From Natronosalvus sp042663485 (GTDB lineage Archaea > Halobacteriota > Halobacteria > Halobacteriales > Natrialbaceae), in the NCBI GenBank assembly GCA_042663485.1, contig JBHTAF010000004.1: DNA of 64,000 bases. One strand, 5' to 3'. This document shows, in pieces, positions 25,501 to 34,594 of this stretch. Every line of letters starts with the position of its first letter. The first letter of the stretch is position 1. Made by a program: the position numbers and the translations under genes. The notes beneath the pieces are model-generated. The model was not told the DNA's origin. It did not search any database and saw only the letters and a program-made list of their open reading frames with translations.

Positions 25501-25842
25501 TCGAAGACGGTTCAACGAGCGTGTACAAACGTCTTGGTGCTTCGACAGCCGAGGAGTGGACGGTCAGAGCGACCAGGGGCGTATGCGATTCCACGAGTCG
25601 GCCCGTTCCCTTTTTTCGTTCGAGATACTGACGACGGTACCGTTTGCTCGACGGATTGAAAGGCGAAGACGGTAGAAACACTCCCAGACCGAACGAACTC
25701 GAGACTGCTTCCAAAAGAGGACGGGAGGATGGGGGATGGGGGGAGGGGGGATGAAACGGTAACCACGGTATCTGAAGTGAAATTCAGCGATCGATAGCTA
25801 AAACTATTTGTCCATGTACTTTGTTTAGACACTGACGATACT
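25501..25842. other. divergent region with G-rich tract and ABC-operon promoter
   Basis: About 340 bases between the CNNM gene and the ABC operon. It has no convincing gene. It holds a run of G blocks (25723-25750: GGG, GGGGG, GGGGGG, GGGGGG separated by 5, 2 and 1 bases), fitting a four-tract G-quadruplex pattern, and an AT-rich element AAAACTATTT (about 25800) some 35 bases before the ABC start. Confidence 0.6.
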
Positions 25843-26793
25843 ATGGTCGCAATTCAAATAAATTCGCTCACACGACGATTCGGCGACGTCACGGCCGTGA
25901 ACGAGCTCGACCTCGAGGTCAGGAGAGGTGAAGTGTACGGCTTTCTCGGTCCGAACGGCGCCGGGAAGTCGACGACGATCAACATGCTCCTCGGGTTCAC
26001 CCCGCCGACATCCGGAACCGCGACGGTTCTTGGTCACGACATCGTGGACGAATCGCTCGCTATCCGACAGGCGACTGGGGTCCTCCCGGAAGATTTCGGC
26101 ATGTACGACCGGTTGACCGCGCGAAAGCACGTCCAGTTCGCGATCGACACGAAAGGCGCGAGTGACGACCCTGACGTACTACTCGAGCGAGTCGGACTCG
26201 AGGACGCCGCTGACCGGAAGGCGGGTGGCTTTTCGACCGGGATGAAACAGCGCGTGGCCCTCGCGATGGCGCTCGTCGGTGAGCCCGACCTCCTCATTCT
26301 CGACGAACCCTCGTCGGGACTCGATCCGAACGGCGCCCGGGAGATGCGCCAGATCATCCTCGAGGAAGTCGACCGCGGGGCGACGGTGTTCTTCTCGAGT
26401 CACATCATGGAACAGGTGGAAGCGATCTGTGATCGAGTCGGGATTATGCGCGACGGTCAGCTCGTCGCCGAGGATACGATCGAAACGTTGAAAGATCAGT
26501 TCGACGCCGAATCACGGCTCGTCCTCACCGTCGATACGGTGCCGGACGGAATCCTCTCCTCCCTTCATTCCATGGCGGGCGTCTCGGACGTACGGGTCTC
26601 GGGAACCGACATCGTCGTCAGCCTGCGGGACTCGGACCAGAAAGCGGCCATCATCAACGCCGTCGAGGAACGAGGGGTGAAGATCACCGACATCACCTCG
26701 AAGGAACCGTCGCTCGAGGAACTGTTCGCCGTGCTCACGACGTCGGATTCCGGCCGACTCGAGAACGCCAATTCGGCGGAGGTCAACGCATGA
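25843..26793 (+). CDS. ABC transporter ATP-binding protein
   Basis: A 316-residue ATPase of an ABC-2-type exporter. Walker A is GPNGAGKSTT (about residues 38-47), the Q-loop region follows, the signature is FSTGMKQRVALAMAL, Walker B is LLILDEPSSGLDP and the switch His is in FFSSHIMEQVE. A C-terminal extension of about 90 residues (EDTIETLKDQF onward) is typical of drug/multidrug-type exporters. It overlaps the permease start by four bases (ATGA), so the two form one machine. Substrate unknown. Confidence 0.93.
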   Translation: MVAIQINSLTRRFGDVTAVNELDLEVRRGEVYGFLGPNGAGKSTTINMLLGFTPPTSGTATVLGHDIVDESLAIRQATGVLPEDFGMYDRLTARKHVQFAIDTKGASDDPDVLLERVGLEDAADRKAGGFSTGMKQRVALAMALVGEPDLLILDEPSSGLDPNGAREMRQIILEEVDRGATVFFSSHIMEQVEAICDRVGIMRDGQLVAEDTIETLKDQFDAESRLVLTVDTVPDGILSSLHSMAGVSDVRVSGTDIVVSLRDSDQKAAIINAVEERGVKITDITSKEPSLEELFAVLTTSDSGRLENANSAEVNA

Positions 26794-27638
26794 CCTGGAT
26801 GCACGTCGCCAGCAAGGACTTCGCCGACGCCGGTCGGTCGATGATGTTGTGGGCGCTCACCGTCCTGTTAGTCCTGCTCGTCGCCGGCGTGTCGGCGATC
26901 CCGTACCTGCTTGCCGAAGGGACGACGCCGACGTTCGCGGAGGCGCTTTACTTCCTCTTTACGCCGATCGGCTTGCTCATCCCGATCATCGGATTAGTCG
27001 TCGGCTACCAGGCGATCGTGAGCGAACGCGAATCGGGGAGCATTCGCTTCCTTCTTGGTCTCCCAAATACCCGTCGCGACGTGATTCTCGGGAAGGTTAT
27101 CGGGCGCGCCGGCGTCGTCGCAGTTCCGACCCTGATCGGTTTCCTCGTCGGCGCGGTCGTAATCGGTGCGCTGTACGACGGCTTCGTCGTTGCAGATTAC
27201 CTCGGCCTCCTGGTCTTCTCGCTGGTTATGGGTCTTGTCTACGTGTCGGTGGCCGTAGGTATTTCGGCAAGCGTCAGTTCTCGAGCGAAAGCACTGGCGG
27301 GCGTTCTGGTGTTCTTCGTCCTCTTCGACTTCCTGTGGGAGTTCGTCCTGATGGGCACGTACTGGGTCCTCGAGGGAAGCTTGCCTGGATTCGACGGACT
27401 ACCTGTCTGGTACCTCTTCGTTCTTCGGCTAAGCCCCGGACAGGCATTGACTGCGATCGCGCTGACCCTCATCGAGATTGTAGGGGCGGAGGGTCTCGAT
27501 TTCACCGCTGCTGGTCGTGTCGCGGGTGACGTCCCATTTTACCTCGAAAATTGGTTCGCGTGGATCATCGTGGCCCTCTGGATCATCGTTCCAGTCAGCG
27601 TCGGGTATCTCCGCTTCAAAAACGCGATCCTGAGCTGA
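26790..27638 (+). CDS. ABC-2 family permease
   Basis: A 282-residue membrane protein with six hydrophobic segments. The GYQAIVSERESGSIRFLLGLPNTRRDVILGKVIGR loop after the second segment is the coupling region common to ABC-2 (NatB/CcmB-like) permeases. It overlaps the ATPase gene by ATGA and must act with it. Relatives are NosY-like or natrium-export-like; the cargo cannot be read from sequence. About 190 bases downstream hold nothing recognisable. Confidence 0.9.
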   Translation: MTWMHVASKDFADAGRSMMLWALTVLLVLLVAGVSAIPYLLAEGTTPTFAEALYFLFTPIGLLIPIIGLVVGYQAIVSERESGSIRFLLGLPNTRRDVILGKVIGRAGVVAVPTLIGFLVGAVVIGALYDGFVVADYLGLLVFSLVMGLVYVSVAVGISASVSSRAKALAGVLVFFVLFDFLWEFVLMGTYWVLEGSLPGFDGLPVWYLFVLRLSPGQALTAIALTLIEIVGAEGLDFTAAGRVAGDVPFYLENWFAWIIVALWIIVPVSVGYLRFKNAILS

Positions 27639-27827
27639 TCGTCGAGTCGCCAGAACCGCGAATCATTTCACCTGCCTTCTACTCGTCTCACAGATCGATC
27701 CGTGAGATCAATCCGTGAGTTCTCTCGAGTTACGGAGCCAAAAATACGTCCGATCGCCCCCTCTCGAGGACCCAGTACGAATTGACAAAACGTGGCTTCC
27801 TCGGACGCCCTCCTCTCCTCCGGCGAC

Positions 27828-29075
27828 CTACTCGTAGAGCGGGTTCGCCGCACAGAGTTCGTCGACCGACTCGCTCACGTCGGCGATCACGTCCTCGTCG
27901 TCAGGCGAATCGATCACGCGCGCGATGAGGTCGCCGACGGTCCGCAGGTCGTCCTCGTCGAAGCCACGGGTCGTCAGCGCCGGGGTCCCCGCCCGGATGC
28001 CACTCGGGTTGAACGCCGAGCGGGTCTCGCCGGGGACGGTGTTCGCGTTGAGGACGATGCCGGCATCCTCGAGCGCCTCTTCGGCGTCGCCACCGGTCGT
28101 ATCGGGGTGGGACTCTCGGAGGTCTACGAGCACGAGGTGGTTGTCCGTGCCGCCCGAAACGAGCGAGAAGCCGTGGTCGGCGAGTGTCTCGCCGAGGGCC
28201 TTCGCATTGGCGACCGTCCGTTCGGCGTAGGTCTCGAACTCGGGCTCGAGCGCCTCGCCGAAGCCGACGGCCTTGCCGGCGATATTGTGCATGAGCGGGC
28301 CGCCCTGGCCGCCGGGGAACACGGCGGAATCGACGTCGTCGGCGTACTCCTCGCTCGTCATGACGATGCCGCCCCGTCCGGAACGAATCGTCTTGTGGGT
28401 CGAGCCGGTCACGAAGTCCGCGATGCCGACGGGCGAGGAGTGGACGCCCGCGGCCACGAGTCCCGTGATGTGGGCGATGTCGGCGAGGTGGAGCGCGTCG
28501 ACTTCCTCGGCGACGTCCTGGATGCGTTCCCACTCGACCTCGCGCGGATACGCGGAGTACCCCGAGACGATGACGTCCGGTTCGAACTCGGCGGCGTGGT
28601 CGGCGAGGCCGTCGTAATCGAGGTACCCCGTTTCGGGATCGACCTCGTACTGCTCGACCTCGTAGAGCTGGCCGGTGAAGTTCGCCGGGTGGCCGTGACT
28701 TAGGTGGCCGCCGTGGGTCAGGTCGAGCGAGAGGATCTTGTCACCGGGCTCGAGCATCGCGAAGTAAACGGCCTGATTGGCCTGCGTGCCCGAGTGGGGC
28801 TGGACGTTGACGTGCTCGGCGCCGAAGAGTTCCGTCGCGCGGTCGATGGCGAGCTGTTCGACCTCGTCGGCGTACCGACAGCCGCCGTAGTAGCGTGCGC
28901 CGGGGTAGCCCTCGGCGTACTTGTTCGTGAGCGCGCTCCCCTGGGCGTCGAGAACGGCGCGGCTGACGTGGTTCTCGCTGGCGATCATCGACAGCGTGTC
29001 CTGCTGTCGTTCGATCTCACCTTCGAGCGCGTCGGCGACGGCGGGGTCGACCCCTCGGACGTGGTCGTGGTCCAT
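27828..29075 (-). CDS. glyA: serine hydroxymethyltransferase
   Basis: A 415-residue PLP enzyme interconverting serine and glycine with transfer of a one-carbon unit to folate. The PLP lysine is K228 in VTGSTHKTIRSGRGG; SENHVSRAVLDAQGSALTNKYAEGYPGARYYGG and LDLTHGGHLSHGHPANF are classical. ATG at 29075 (MDHDHVRGVDPAVADAL) is used; the longer frame is unconserved. A TATA-like CTTATA lies about 28 bases upstream. It reads away from the CHAT gene. Confidence 0.97.
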   Translation of the reverse strand: MDHDHVRGVDPAVADALEGEIERQQDTLSMIASENHVSRAVLDAQGSALTNKYAEGYPGARYYGGCRYADEVEQLAIDRATELFGAEHVNVQPHSGTQANQAVYFAMLEPGDKILSLDLTHGGHLSHGHPANFTGQLYEVEQYEVDPETGYLDYDGLADHAAEFEPDVIVSGYSAYPREVEWERIQDVAEEVDALHLADIAHITGLVAAGVHSSPVGIADFVTGSTHKTIRSGRGGIVMTSEEYADDVDSAVFPGGQGGPLMHNIAGKAVGFGEALEPEFETYAERTVANAKALGETLADHGFSLVSGGTDNHLVLVDLRESHPDTTGGDAEEALEDAGIVLNANTVPGETRSAFNPSGIRAGTPALTTRGFDEDDLRTVGDLIARVIDSPDDEDVIADVSESVDELCAANPLYE

Positions 29076-29252
29076 ATTTCCAGTGGCGCCCGGACGCTGT
29101 ATAAGTGTACCTTTCCCCGGCAACGTGGGCCGCAACCGATCTCGAGGGCCGTGCCTCGAAAGCGTGCTACCGGGCGGCGACGCCGAATACATAAACTATA
29201 CAACTAGTACGGCGATACAACTAACTTCTCGGGCGAAGATTCATCAAACCGA

Positions 29253-31328
29253 ATGATAGAGTGGGAGGTAGCCGACGACACCCACCTGCGAGTGGTCGAC
29301 GCGGACAACGCCGAACTCCGCGTGCAGGGAATCGGACTCGACGTCGAAGGCCCCGGCCCGGACATCTCACGGCCGGTCGACGACACGGTCGCGGTGACGG
29401 CGACCGCTTTCCGATTCCCCCACGCCGTCGTCTACGCGTTCTCGCTCGGCCGCGACGAACGATTCCACCTCGAGCCGGATCAACACTCGATGACGCTCCC
29501 GCCCGGCGAGTACGTCCTCGACATCGACACGGGCATCAAGACCTACCTCCGGTTCTCGGGGGAGGCGGTCGTCCAGCGCGCACCGGACTATTCCTCGCTG
29601 GTCGTCTCCTTCCCCGAGCGCACGCGAACCATCCTGGGCTTCCGGAGCCGTCACGAACTGCCGGCCGAGACGATCACGATACCCGATACGCCCGCCGGAT
29701 TCGCTCGCGGCCTCTCCGCGCTCTCGTCGTCGATCAAGACCGACTCACCCGATCGGACGTACCCGACACTCCGCGGTCATCCGCCGTTGCTCGAGACCGG
29801 CCCCACGTTTTCGGCACCCGATGACGTCCTCGAGCAGGCGTCCCAGTCCGACATCGAACTCGTCGTCCCGCCGTGTTACGACACGCTGTTCGTGACGGCG
29901 CCACTCGCGTACTACCTGCAGGCGACGGTCAGGACCGAACCCGACGCGACACCACGCATTCGCCTCCCGTCGGTCGCCCGCGAACACGAACTCGCGCCGA
30001 TGCCCGACCTCGAGCGGGACGTCGAACAGTGCCTGCGGCAGTGGTTCTTCCTGGACTGTCTCGTTCGCAACGCCGGCCCCTACGGCACTACGCTCGCCGA
30101 ATCGAGCCTGCTCGACGTCCTCGACCTCGACGCGGAGCGACTGTACCACGCGACGCCCCAGGAGCGATTGTCGACGTATCTCGACGTTCCGTACGCCGCG
30201 GTCAAACATCGCCTGCCGGAGTGGCACCTCTCGACGTACGTCGAGCCGAACGCCGCGAGCGTCGAAGCGATGCCCTACCTGCTCGACCGCCTTAGCCTGA
30301 TCTTCACGCCCAGGACGTCGACGCTCGAGGGGCGAGAACTGGTCGAACGTTCGCTCACCGACTTCTACCGCAGCGGGTCGTCAGGAACCGGGAAGGTCGC
30401 CTCTGTCAACATCGTCAAACCGGAACTCCGCGGTGGACGCGTCCACGGCTGGCTCGCAGACGGCGTCCCCATCGACGTCTTCAAATCGACCGTCGGCGCG
30501 TACCGGAACCGCCTCCGGTTCCTCGAGCGCGACACCGAGTCGACGTCGATTCGCGTCGTCCTGAACGATCCCGAAATGGCCGGTGAACGCGAACGGGTTG
30601 CTGAAATCTATCAACAGCGAGCGGAGGAACTCTCCCTCGACGTTCGCGTCGAGGAACACCTCACGACCGACGCGCTCGCGCGACTGCTCGAGGACGACCA
30701 CGCGTTCGTCCACTACATCGGCCACTGCGAGACCGGCGGATTCCGGTGTCCCGACGGATCGCTCTCGGTCTCGAGCCTCGAACAGTGTCGCGTCGAGACG
30801 TTCTTCCTGAACGCCTGTGGCTCCTACTACGAGGGAATGGAGCTCATCGAGCGTGGGAGCGTCGCGGGAGCGGTGACGTTCACGCAGGTACTCAACGACC
30901 ACGCACTGAAAGTCGGCGCAACGTTCGCGAAACTCCTCGTCCACGGCTTTAGCTTCGAGCGCGCGATGGGACTCGCGCGCCGGCGAATCATGATGGGCAA
31001 AGACTACGCCGTCGTCGGCGACGGCACGCACGCGCTGACGGGCGGCAACCTCGAGTTGCCGACGACGGCGACCATCGACCGACTCGAGGACGGCCGGTAC
31101 CTGCTCGAACTCGAGTGTTACTCCACGCGGGTCAACGGCCTCTACTACTTCCCGCACGCGGCCGACAACGACTACAGCTACCTCTGTGGGTCGCCAGCGA
31201 CGTTTACGCTCGACCGAGCAGAATTAGCGGCGTTTCTCGCGGAATCGAACGTCGCGGTCATCTACGACGGTGACGTCTACTGGTCGACCGAACTCGCCGG
31301 CGAGTTCGGCGATCAGGGGCCTCCGTAA
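29253..31328 (+). CDS. large CHAT-domain (caspase-like) protein
   Basis: A 691-residue protein. The C-terminal half (about residues 410-610) looks like a CHAT peptidase: a His in FVHYIGHCETGGF (H487 and H491) and a Cys in FFLNACGSYYEGMELI (C522), the usual catalytic His/Cys spacing, followed by GAVTFTQVLNDHALKVGATFAKLLVHGFSFERAMGLARR, typical of the family. The first 350 residues are beta-rich near the start (VVDADNAELRVQGIGLDVEG) then helical, with no recognised domain; the last 80 residues form another beta segment. No membrane or secretion signal is seen. CHAT proteins cut partner proteins, often in defence or cell-death systems, but no gasdermin, TPR or nuclease partner is adjacent. The promoter region has ATACAACTA twice, 17 bases apart, over the likely TATA. 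Confidence 0.75.
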   Translation: MIEWEVADDTHLRVVDADNAELRVQGIGLDVEGPGPDISRPVDDTVAVTATAFRFPHAVVYAFSLGRDERFHLEPDQHSMTLPPGEYVLDIDTGIKTYLRFSGEAVVQRAPDYSSLVVSFPERTRTILGFRSRHELPAETITIPDTPAGFARGLSALSSSIKTDSPDRTYPTLRGHPPLLETGPTFSAPDDVLEQASQSDIELVVPPCYDTLFVTAPLAYYLQATVRTEPDATPRIRLPSVAREHELAPMPDLERDVEQCLRQWFFLDCLVRNAGPYGTTLAESSLLDVLDLDAERLYHATPQERLSTYLDVPYAAVKHRLPEWHLSTYVEPNAASVEAMPYLLDRLSLIFTPRTSTLEGRELVERSLTDFYRSGSSGTGKVASVNIVKPELRGGRVHGWLADGVPIDVFKSTVGAYRNRLRFLERDTESTSIRVVLNDPEMAGERERVAEIYQQRAEELSLDVRVEEHLTTDALARLLEDDHAFVHYIGHCETGGFRCPDGSLSVSSLEQCRVETFFLNACGSYYEGMELIERGSVAGAVTFTQVLNDHALKVGATFAKLLVHGFSFERAMGLARRRIMMGKDYAVVGDGTHALTGGNLELPTTATIDRLEDGRYLLELECYSTRVNGLYYFPHAADNDYSYLCGSPATFTLDRAELAAFLAESNVAVIYDGDVYWSTELAGEFGDQGPP

Positions 31329-31707
31329 GTGCTGATCCGGCTGGACGTGTCGGTCGTCGTCTCGTACTCTCGGACCGGCTGTTCGAAGGCTCCTTGGTCT
31401 CGTCCCCACGGTCGCGTATCCGTGACACCCATACGACAACAGGAATGGCATTCAGGGGAGTTAACTGTTGCTATTGTGTGACTATCTAGCATGGATATGT
31501 CTCTATCCGTCACTGAGGGGCGGAGCGCAGGACGGGTTGTTGCCGGATGGCTTTCTGAATGCGGTTTGCTAGCTAAACTCTCGGCCGATCGGGAGAAATG
31601 CCGAGAAAAGCGACAAAAATCACCTCATCTGGGCGTTAACCACAAGGTTTGGCGGAATTGGGGCCAACAATATTAAGTAGTTGGCGATCAATTACTTGTG
31701 TATACGC
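31329..31707. other. gene-free region before tbsP
   Basis: About 380 bases between the CHAT gene and tbsP with below-average GC in the second half. No convincing frame or RNA gene is seen. A TATA-like CAATATTAAG near 31670 lies about 36 bases before the tbsP ATG; a short GATCAATTAC stretch follows. Regulatory sites for TbsP autoregulation could be here. Confidence 0.4.
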
Positions 31708-32526
31708 ATGGCATCGAATTTACTCAATCACCAGATTGACGATATCCTCGAGTCAGTTCTCGAGGAGACGACAGGCGACGTATACATGATCAACCCGTCC
31801 TGGGACGCCATCGACGAGTTCGTCACCGTCGCAACGGCCTTCGACGGCGATCTCCCGACCGTCCACATGCTCGCGGACGACCGCACGCTCAAGGACGTCA
31901 TGGACGACTTCATCGTCGCCTCGAACGCCGCCGACCTCATCGCCGACGGCGCCCTCGAGCTGCGAACCCTCGAGCAAGCACCCGAAAACTCCCTTCTCAT
32001 TACCGAGGACAGCGTCGTCGCCGTCGTCCACGCGGGCGACCGCGTCGGCGGCCTCGTCACCGAGGACGAGGAGTTCGTCGAGGCCGCGTTCGACACCTAC
32101 GCCGGTCGCTGGGAGGAAGCCAACGACTTCAACCTCCGGACGCCGCCGATCACGCGCGTCCGCGAGACGCTCACCGACGAGATCAGTCCCGAGGCCGAGG
32201 AGGACTTCACGGCGATCCTCAACTCGCTCGAGACCGCCCGCGGCGACGGCGACGGCCTGGACGAAGTGACCATCTCGCTGCTCGTGGCCGCGAAGAACGA
32301 GGCCCTGCTCTACGACATCAGCAAGTGGGGCGAGGACGTCGGCATCGCCAGCAAGGCGACGTTCAGCCGAACGAAGACCAAGCTCGAGGACATGGGCCTG
32401 ATCGACACCGAGAAAGTCCCGATCGACGTCGGTCGTCCGCGACTGCGCCTCAAGATCGGTGACGACCGCCTCGACGAGGCCAACAACGGCCAGCTCGCGA
32501 CGGTCGCTCAGAGCATTCTGAACTAG
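31708..32526 (+). CDS. tbsP: transcriptional regulator TbsP
   Basis: A 272-residue protein of the haloarchaeal family typified by TbsP, first described as a suppressor of trmB loss and a co-regulator of gluconeogenic genes. The start MASNLLNHQIDDILESVL, the middle TFDGDLP/VHMLADDRTLKDVMDDFIVASNAADLI and the C-terminal winged-helix-like part (LLYDISKWGEDVGIASKATFSRTKTKLEDMGLIDTEKVPIDVGRPRLRLK) match. ATG at 31708 is chosen; an earlier ATG adds nine residues over the promoter. Targets would be sugar-metabolism genes outside the window. Confidence 0.85.
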   Translation: MASNLLNHQIDDILESVLEETTGDVYMINPSWDAIDEFVTVATAFDGDLPTVHMLADDRTLKDVMDDFIVASNAADLIADGALELRTLEQAPENSLLITEDSVVAVVHAGDRVGGLVTEDEEFVEAAFDTYAGRWEEANDFNLRTPPITRVRETLTDEISPEAEEDFTAILNSLETARGDGDGLDEVTISLLVAAKNEALLYDISKWGEDVGIASKATFSRTKTKLEDMGLIDTEKVPIDVGRPRLRLKIGDDRLDEANNGQLATVAQSILN

Positions 32527-32903
32527 AGCACCCACCTTTTGCGCTGCGGTCTTGCTTCGCTGGCGGCGAAGCCGTCAGCGAAGCGTCCCTCGGCAAAAGC
32601 TGGACCAAAAACACTCCTCCTTCCGTTCGGTGAGCACGCTCACCTTCACATCAGTCGTCGGTCCGCTCGCTCACTGCGTTCACTCGCGGTGCAACTCGGT
32701 GTGGCGCCTGCCTTTCCCCGTTGAGCGAACGCAACGCGTTCACGATGCTCGGAAACGCATGCGTTTCCGTTGAAACGCGGGGCTCTCGCAATGCTCGAGC
32801 CCCGCGTCCGGCCACGTCGGTTATCTGGGGCTGTTCTCATCGGTGGCAATTCTCCACGTATACGGTCGCAAACCACAAGTCACCACCGTCCCTCGAGACG
32901 CGT
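32527..32903. repeat. cluster of inverted repeats between tbsP and rnp3
   Basis: A dense run of dyads: a 12-bp stem with one mismatch at 32555-32566/32572-32583, perfect palindrome GGAAACGCATGCGTTTCC (32751-32768), GAACGC-3 nt-GCGTTC before it, and a 10-bp stem CGCGGGGCTC/GAGCCCCGCG (32776-32785/32797-32806). CTTTTGC and GCAAAAG further frame the first hairpin. No gene is supported. It may be a terminator region or a decayed palindromic element of a kind frequent in haloarchaeal spacers. Confidence 0.75.
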
Positions 32904-33662
32904 ATGTACGAGGCCGTTCGCGTGAACGCCGACGCCGATGGGGTCGAGACGGACGCCGAGGCCGTCTCCCGCGTCGTCGAAACCGCCGCAAGCTACGGCT
33001 TCGAGGGCGTGGTCGTTCGAAATCACGACGACTCGAGACTCGAGTTCGACGCCCAGGACTTGGCTGACGAGCACGGCATCGACGTCGTCGACGGCATCGA
33101 AATTCGGGCCGACGACCCGCACCAGGCTAGCGGTTCGGTGGGGAACTACCGACCGCAGTACACGGTCCTGGCGATCCACGGCAGCACGAACGCGCTCAAT
33201 CGGTTCGCCGTCGAAACGGACAAAGTCGACGTGCTCGCCCATCCAATGGACGGCTCCGGCGACGTCAACCACGTCCTGGCGAAAGCCGCCGCGGCCAACG
33301 GCGTTCGCCTCGATTTCTCCTTCGGGGACGTTCTCCGAACCACGGGCGGTCGCCGGGTTCGGGCCATCCAGTCGCTTCGCAAACTCCGGGAGATCGTGGA
33401 CTACTACGACGCGCCGTACGTCGTCAGTGGTGATCCCGAGGGGCCACTCGAGGTACGGGCGCCGAGAGAACTCTGCGCGCTCGGCGTCGAACTCGGCTTC
33501 GACCGCGAGTGGATCGTCGACGGCCTCGCGGAGTGGGGACGACTGGCGGCGCGCAACCGACGGATCCAGTCCGATTCGTTCATTGAACCGGGGGTCGAAC
33601 GTGGACGATATGAAACGAAGCGTGGCGGATCACGCGGCTCGATTCGACGAGAAGGCGAGTGA
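32904..33662 (+). CDS. rnp3: RNase P protein component 3 (Rpp30)
   Basis: A 252-residue archaeal/eukaryotic RNase P subunit with a TIM-barrel-like fold, forming a pair with Pop5 to activate the RNase P RNA in tRNA 5' maturation. It starts MYEAVRVNADADG, with FEGVVVRNHD, VDGIEIRADDP, VDVLAHPMDGSGDVNHVLAKAAAANGVRLDFSF and APYVVSGDPEGPLEVRAPRELCALGVELG. ATG at 32904 fits homologues. The last residues after FIEPGVERGRYE look like an extension running 53 bases into the next gene. First gene of the RNase P/proteasome superoperon. Confidence 0.95.
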   Translation: MYEAVRVNADADGVETDAEAVSRVVETAASYGFEGVVVRNHDDSRLEFDAQDLADEHGIDVVDGIEIRADDPHQASGSVGNYRPQYTVLAIHGSTNALNRFAVETDKVDVLAHPMDGSGDVNHVLAKAAAANGVRLDFSFGDVLRTTGGRRVRAIQSLRKLREIVDYYDAPYVVSGDPEGPLEVRAPRELCALGVELGFDREWIVDGLAEWGRLAARNRRIQSDSFIEPGVERGRYETKRGGSRGSIRREGE

Positions 33663-34230
33663 GTACGACGACTCGAGCAGCGAGGAGTATCGCGCGTGCG
33701 CGAATCTGGTTATCGAACACGCGGCCCCCGAATCCGACGAGACGGTCCTCGACCTCGGCGCCGGAACCGGAGCCATCGCCCTCGCACTCGCCTCCGACGC
33801 CGAGGCTGTGATCGGCCGGGACATCAGTGAAGGCATGATGGACGAAGCGGGCGCGAAAGTCGAGGAACGCGGCCTCGAGAACGTCTCCTTCGACTACGGA
33901 ACCTTCCGCGAACCCGACGTCGACAGCGTCTCCGTCGATATCGTCACCTCGAATTTCGCCATGCACCACCTCGCAGACGACGAGAAACGCGAGGCGATCG
34001 ACGTCATCGCCACCCTCGAGCCCCGACGATTCGTCCTCGGGGACGTGATGTTCTTCGGCGAACCGGACCCGAGCGAGCCGTTCTACGACCCATCGGTCGA
34101 CGACCCGGCGACGGTCGGTACGCTGGCAGACGCGTTCACCGACGCTGGCTTCTCGTTGACGGCCGTCGAGCGCGTTCACGACCAGGTCGGCGTCTTGGTC
34201 GCCGAGCGTGCCGAGAAAAAGGAGTCGTGA
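33610..34230 (+). CDS. class I SAM-dependent methyltransferase
   Basis: A 206-residue methyltransferase. Motif I is VLDLGAGTGAIALALAS (about residues 42-58), preceded by the UbiE/Coq-like opening HAARFDEKASEYDDSSS, and VTSNFAMHHLADDEKREAI is the post-I acidic/hydrophobic block. Target is unknown. The gene is regularly placed between rnp3 and rnp2 in haloarchaea, so an RNA or translation-linked substrate is plausible. The start overlaps rnp3; an in-frame GTG three codons earlier is also possible. Confidence 0.88.
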   Translation: MKRSVADHAARFDEKASEYDDSSSEEYRACANLVIEHAAPESDETVLDLGAGTGAIALALASDAEAVIGRDISEGMMDEAGAKVEERGLENVSFDYGTFREPDVDSVSVDIVTSNFAMHHLADDEKREAIDVIATLEPRRFVLGDVMFFGEPDPSEPFYDPSVDDPATVGTLADAFTDAGFSLTAVERVHDQVGVLVAERAEKKES

Positions 34231-34246
34231 GCCGCTGTACCCGCCC

Positions 34247-34594
34247 ATGAAACACCTCCCAAAACACCTCCGTCCGCGCTGGCGGTACCTCGCCGTCGCC
34301 CTCGAGACCCGGCCCGACGTCTCCATCGGTCGGCGAGCCTTCCAGCGGGAGGTCTGGTACGCCGGCCAGAACCTCCTCGGCGACCCGGGGAGTGCGGACG
34401 CCGACCTGGCGGTGGTCCGGTTTCGATTCGACGCCGATACAGGGAGCGGGGAGGCGATCATCCGTGTCCGCCACGGCGAGGTCGAGCGCGCTCGAGCCGC
34501 GGTCGCCTGCGTCCACAGCGTCGACGACGCGCCGCTGGGTCTGGTCGTTCGGGGGGTGAGCGGGACGATTCGGGGGGCCGAGTCGCACCTGTGA
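34247..34594 (+). CDS. rnp2: RNase P protein component 2 (Pop5)
   Basis: A 115-residue RNase P subunit partnering Rpp30. It opens MKHLPKHLRPRWRYLAVALET, the normal archaeal start, and contains the RRM-like REVWYAGQNLLGDPG and FDADTGSGEAIIRVRHGEVERARAAVACV. ATG at 34247 gives the common N-terminus. It is 16 bases after the methyltransferase gene. Confidence 0.95.
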   Translation: MKHLPKHLRPRWRYLAVALETRPDVSIGRRAFQREVWYAGQNLLGDPGSADADLAVVRFRFDADTGSGEAIIRVRHGEVERARAAVACVHSVDDAPLGLVVRGVSGTIRGAESHL

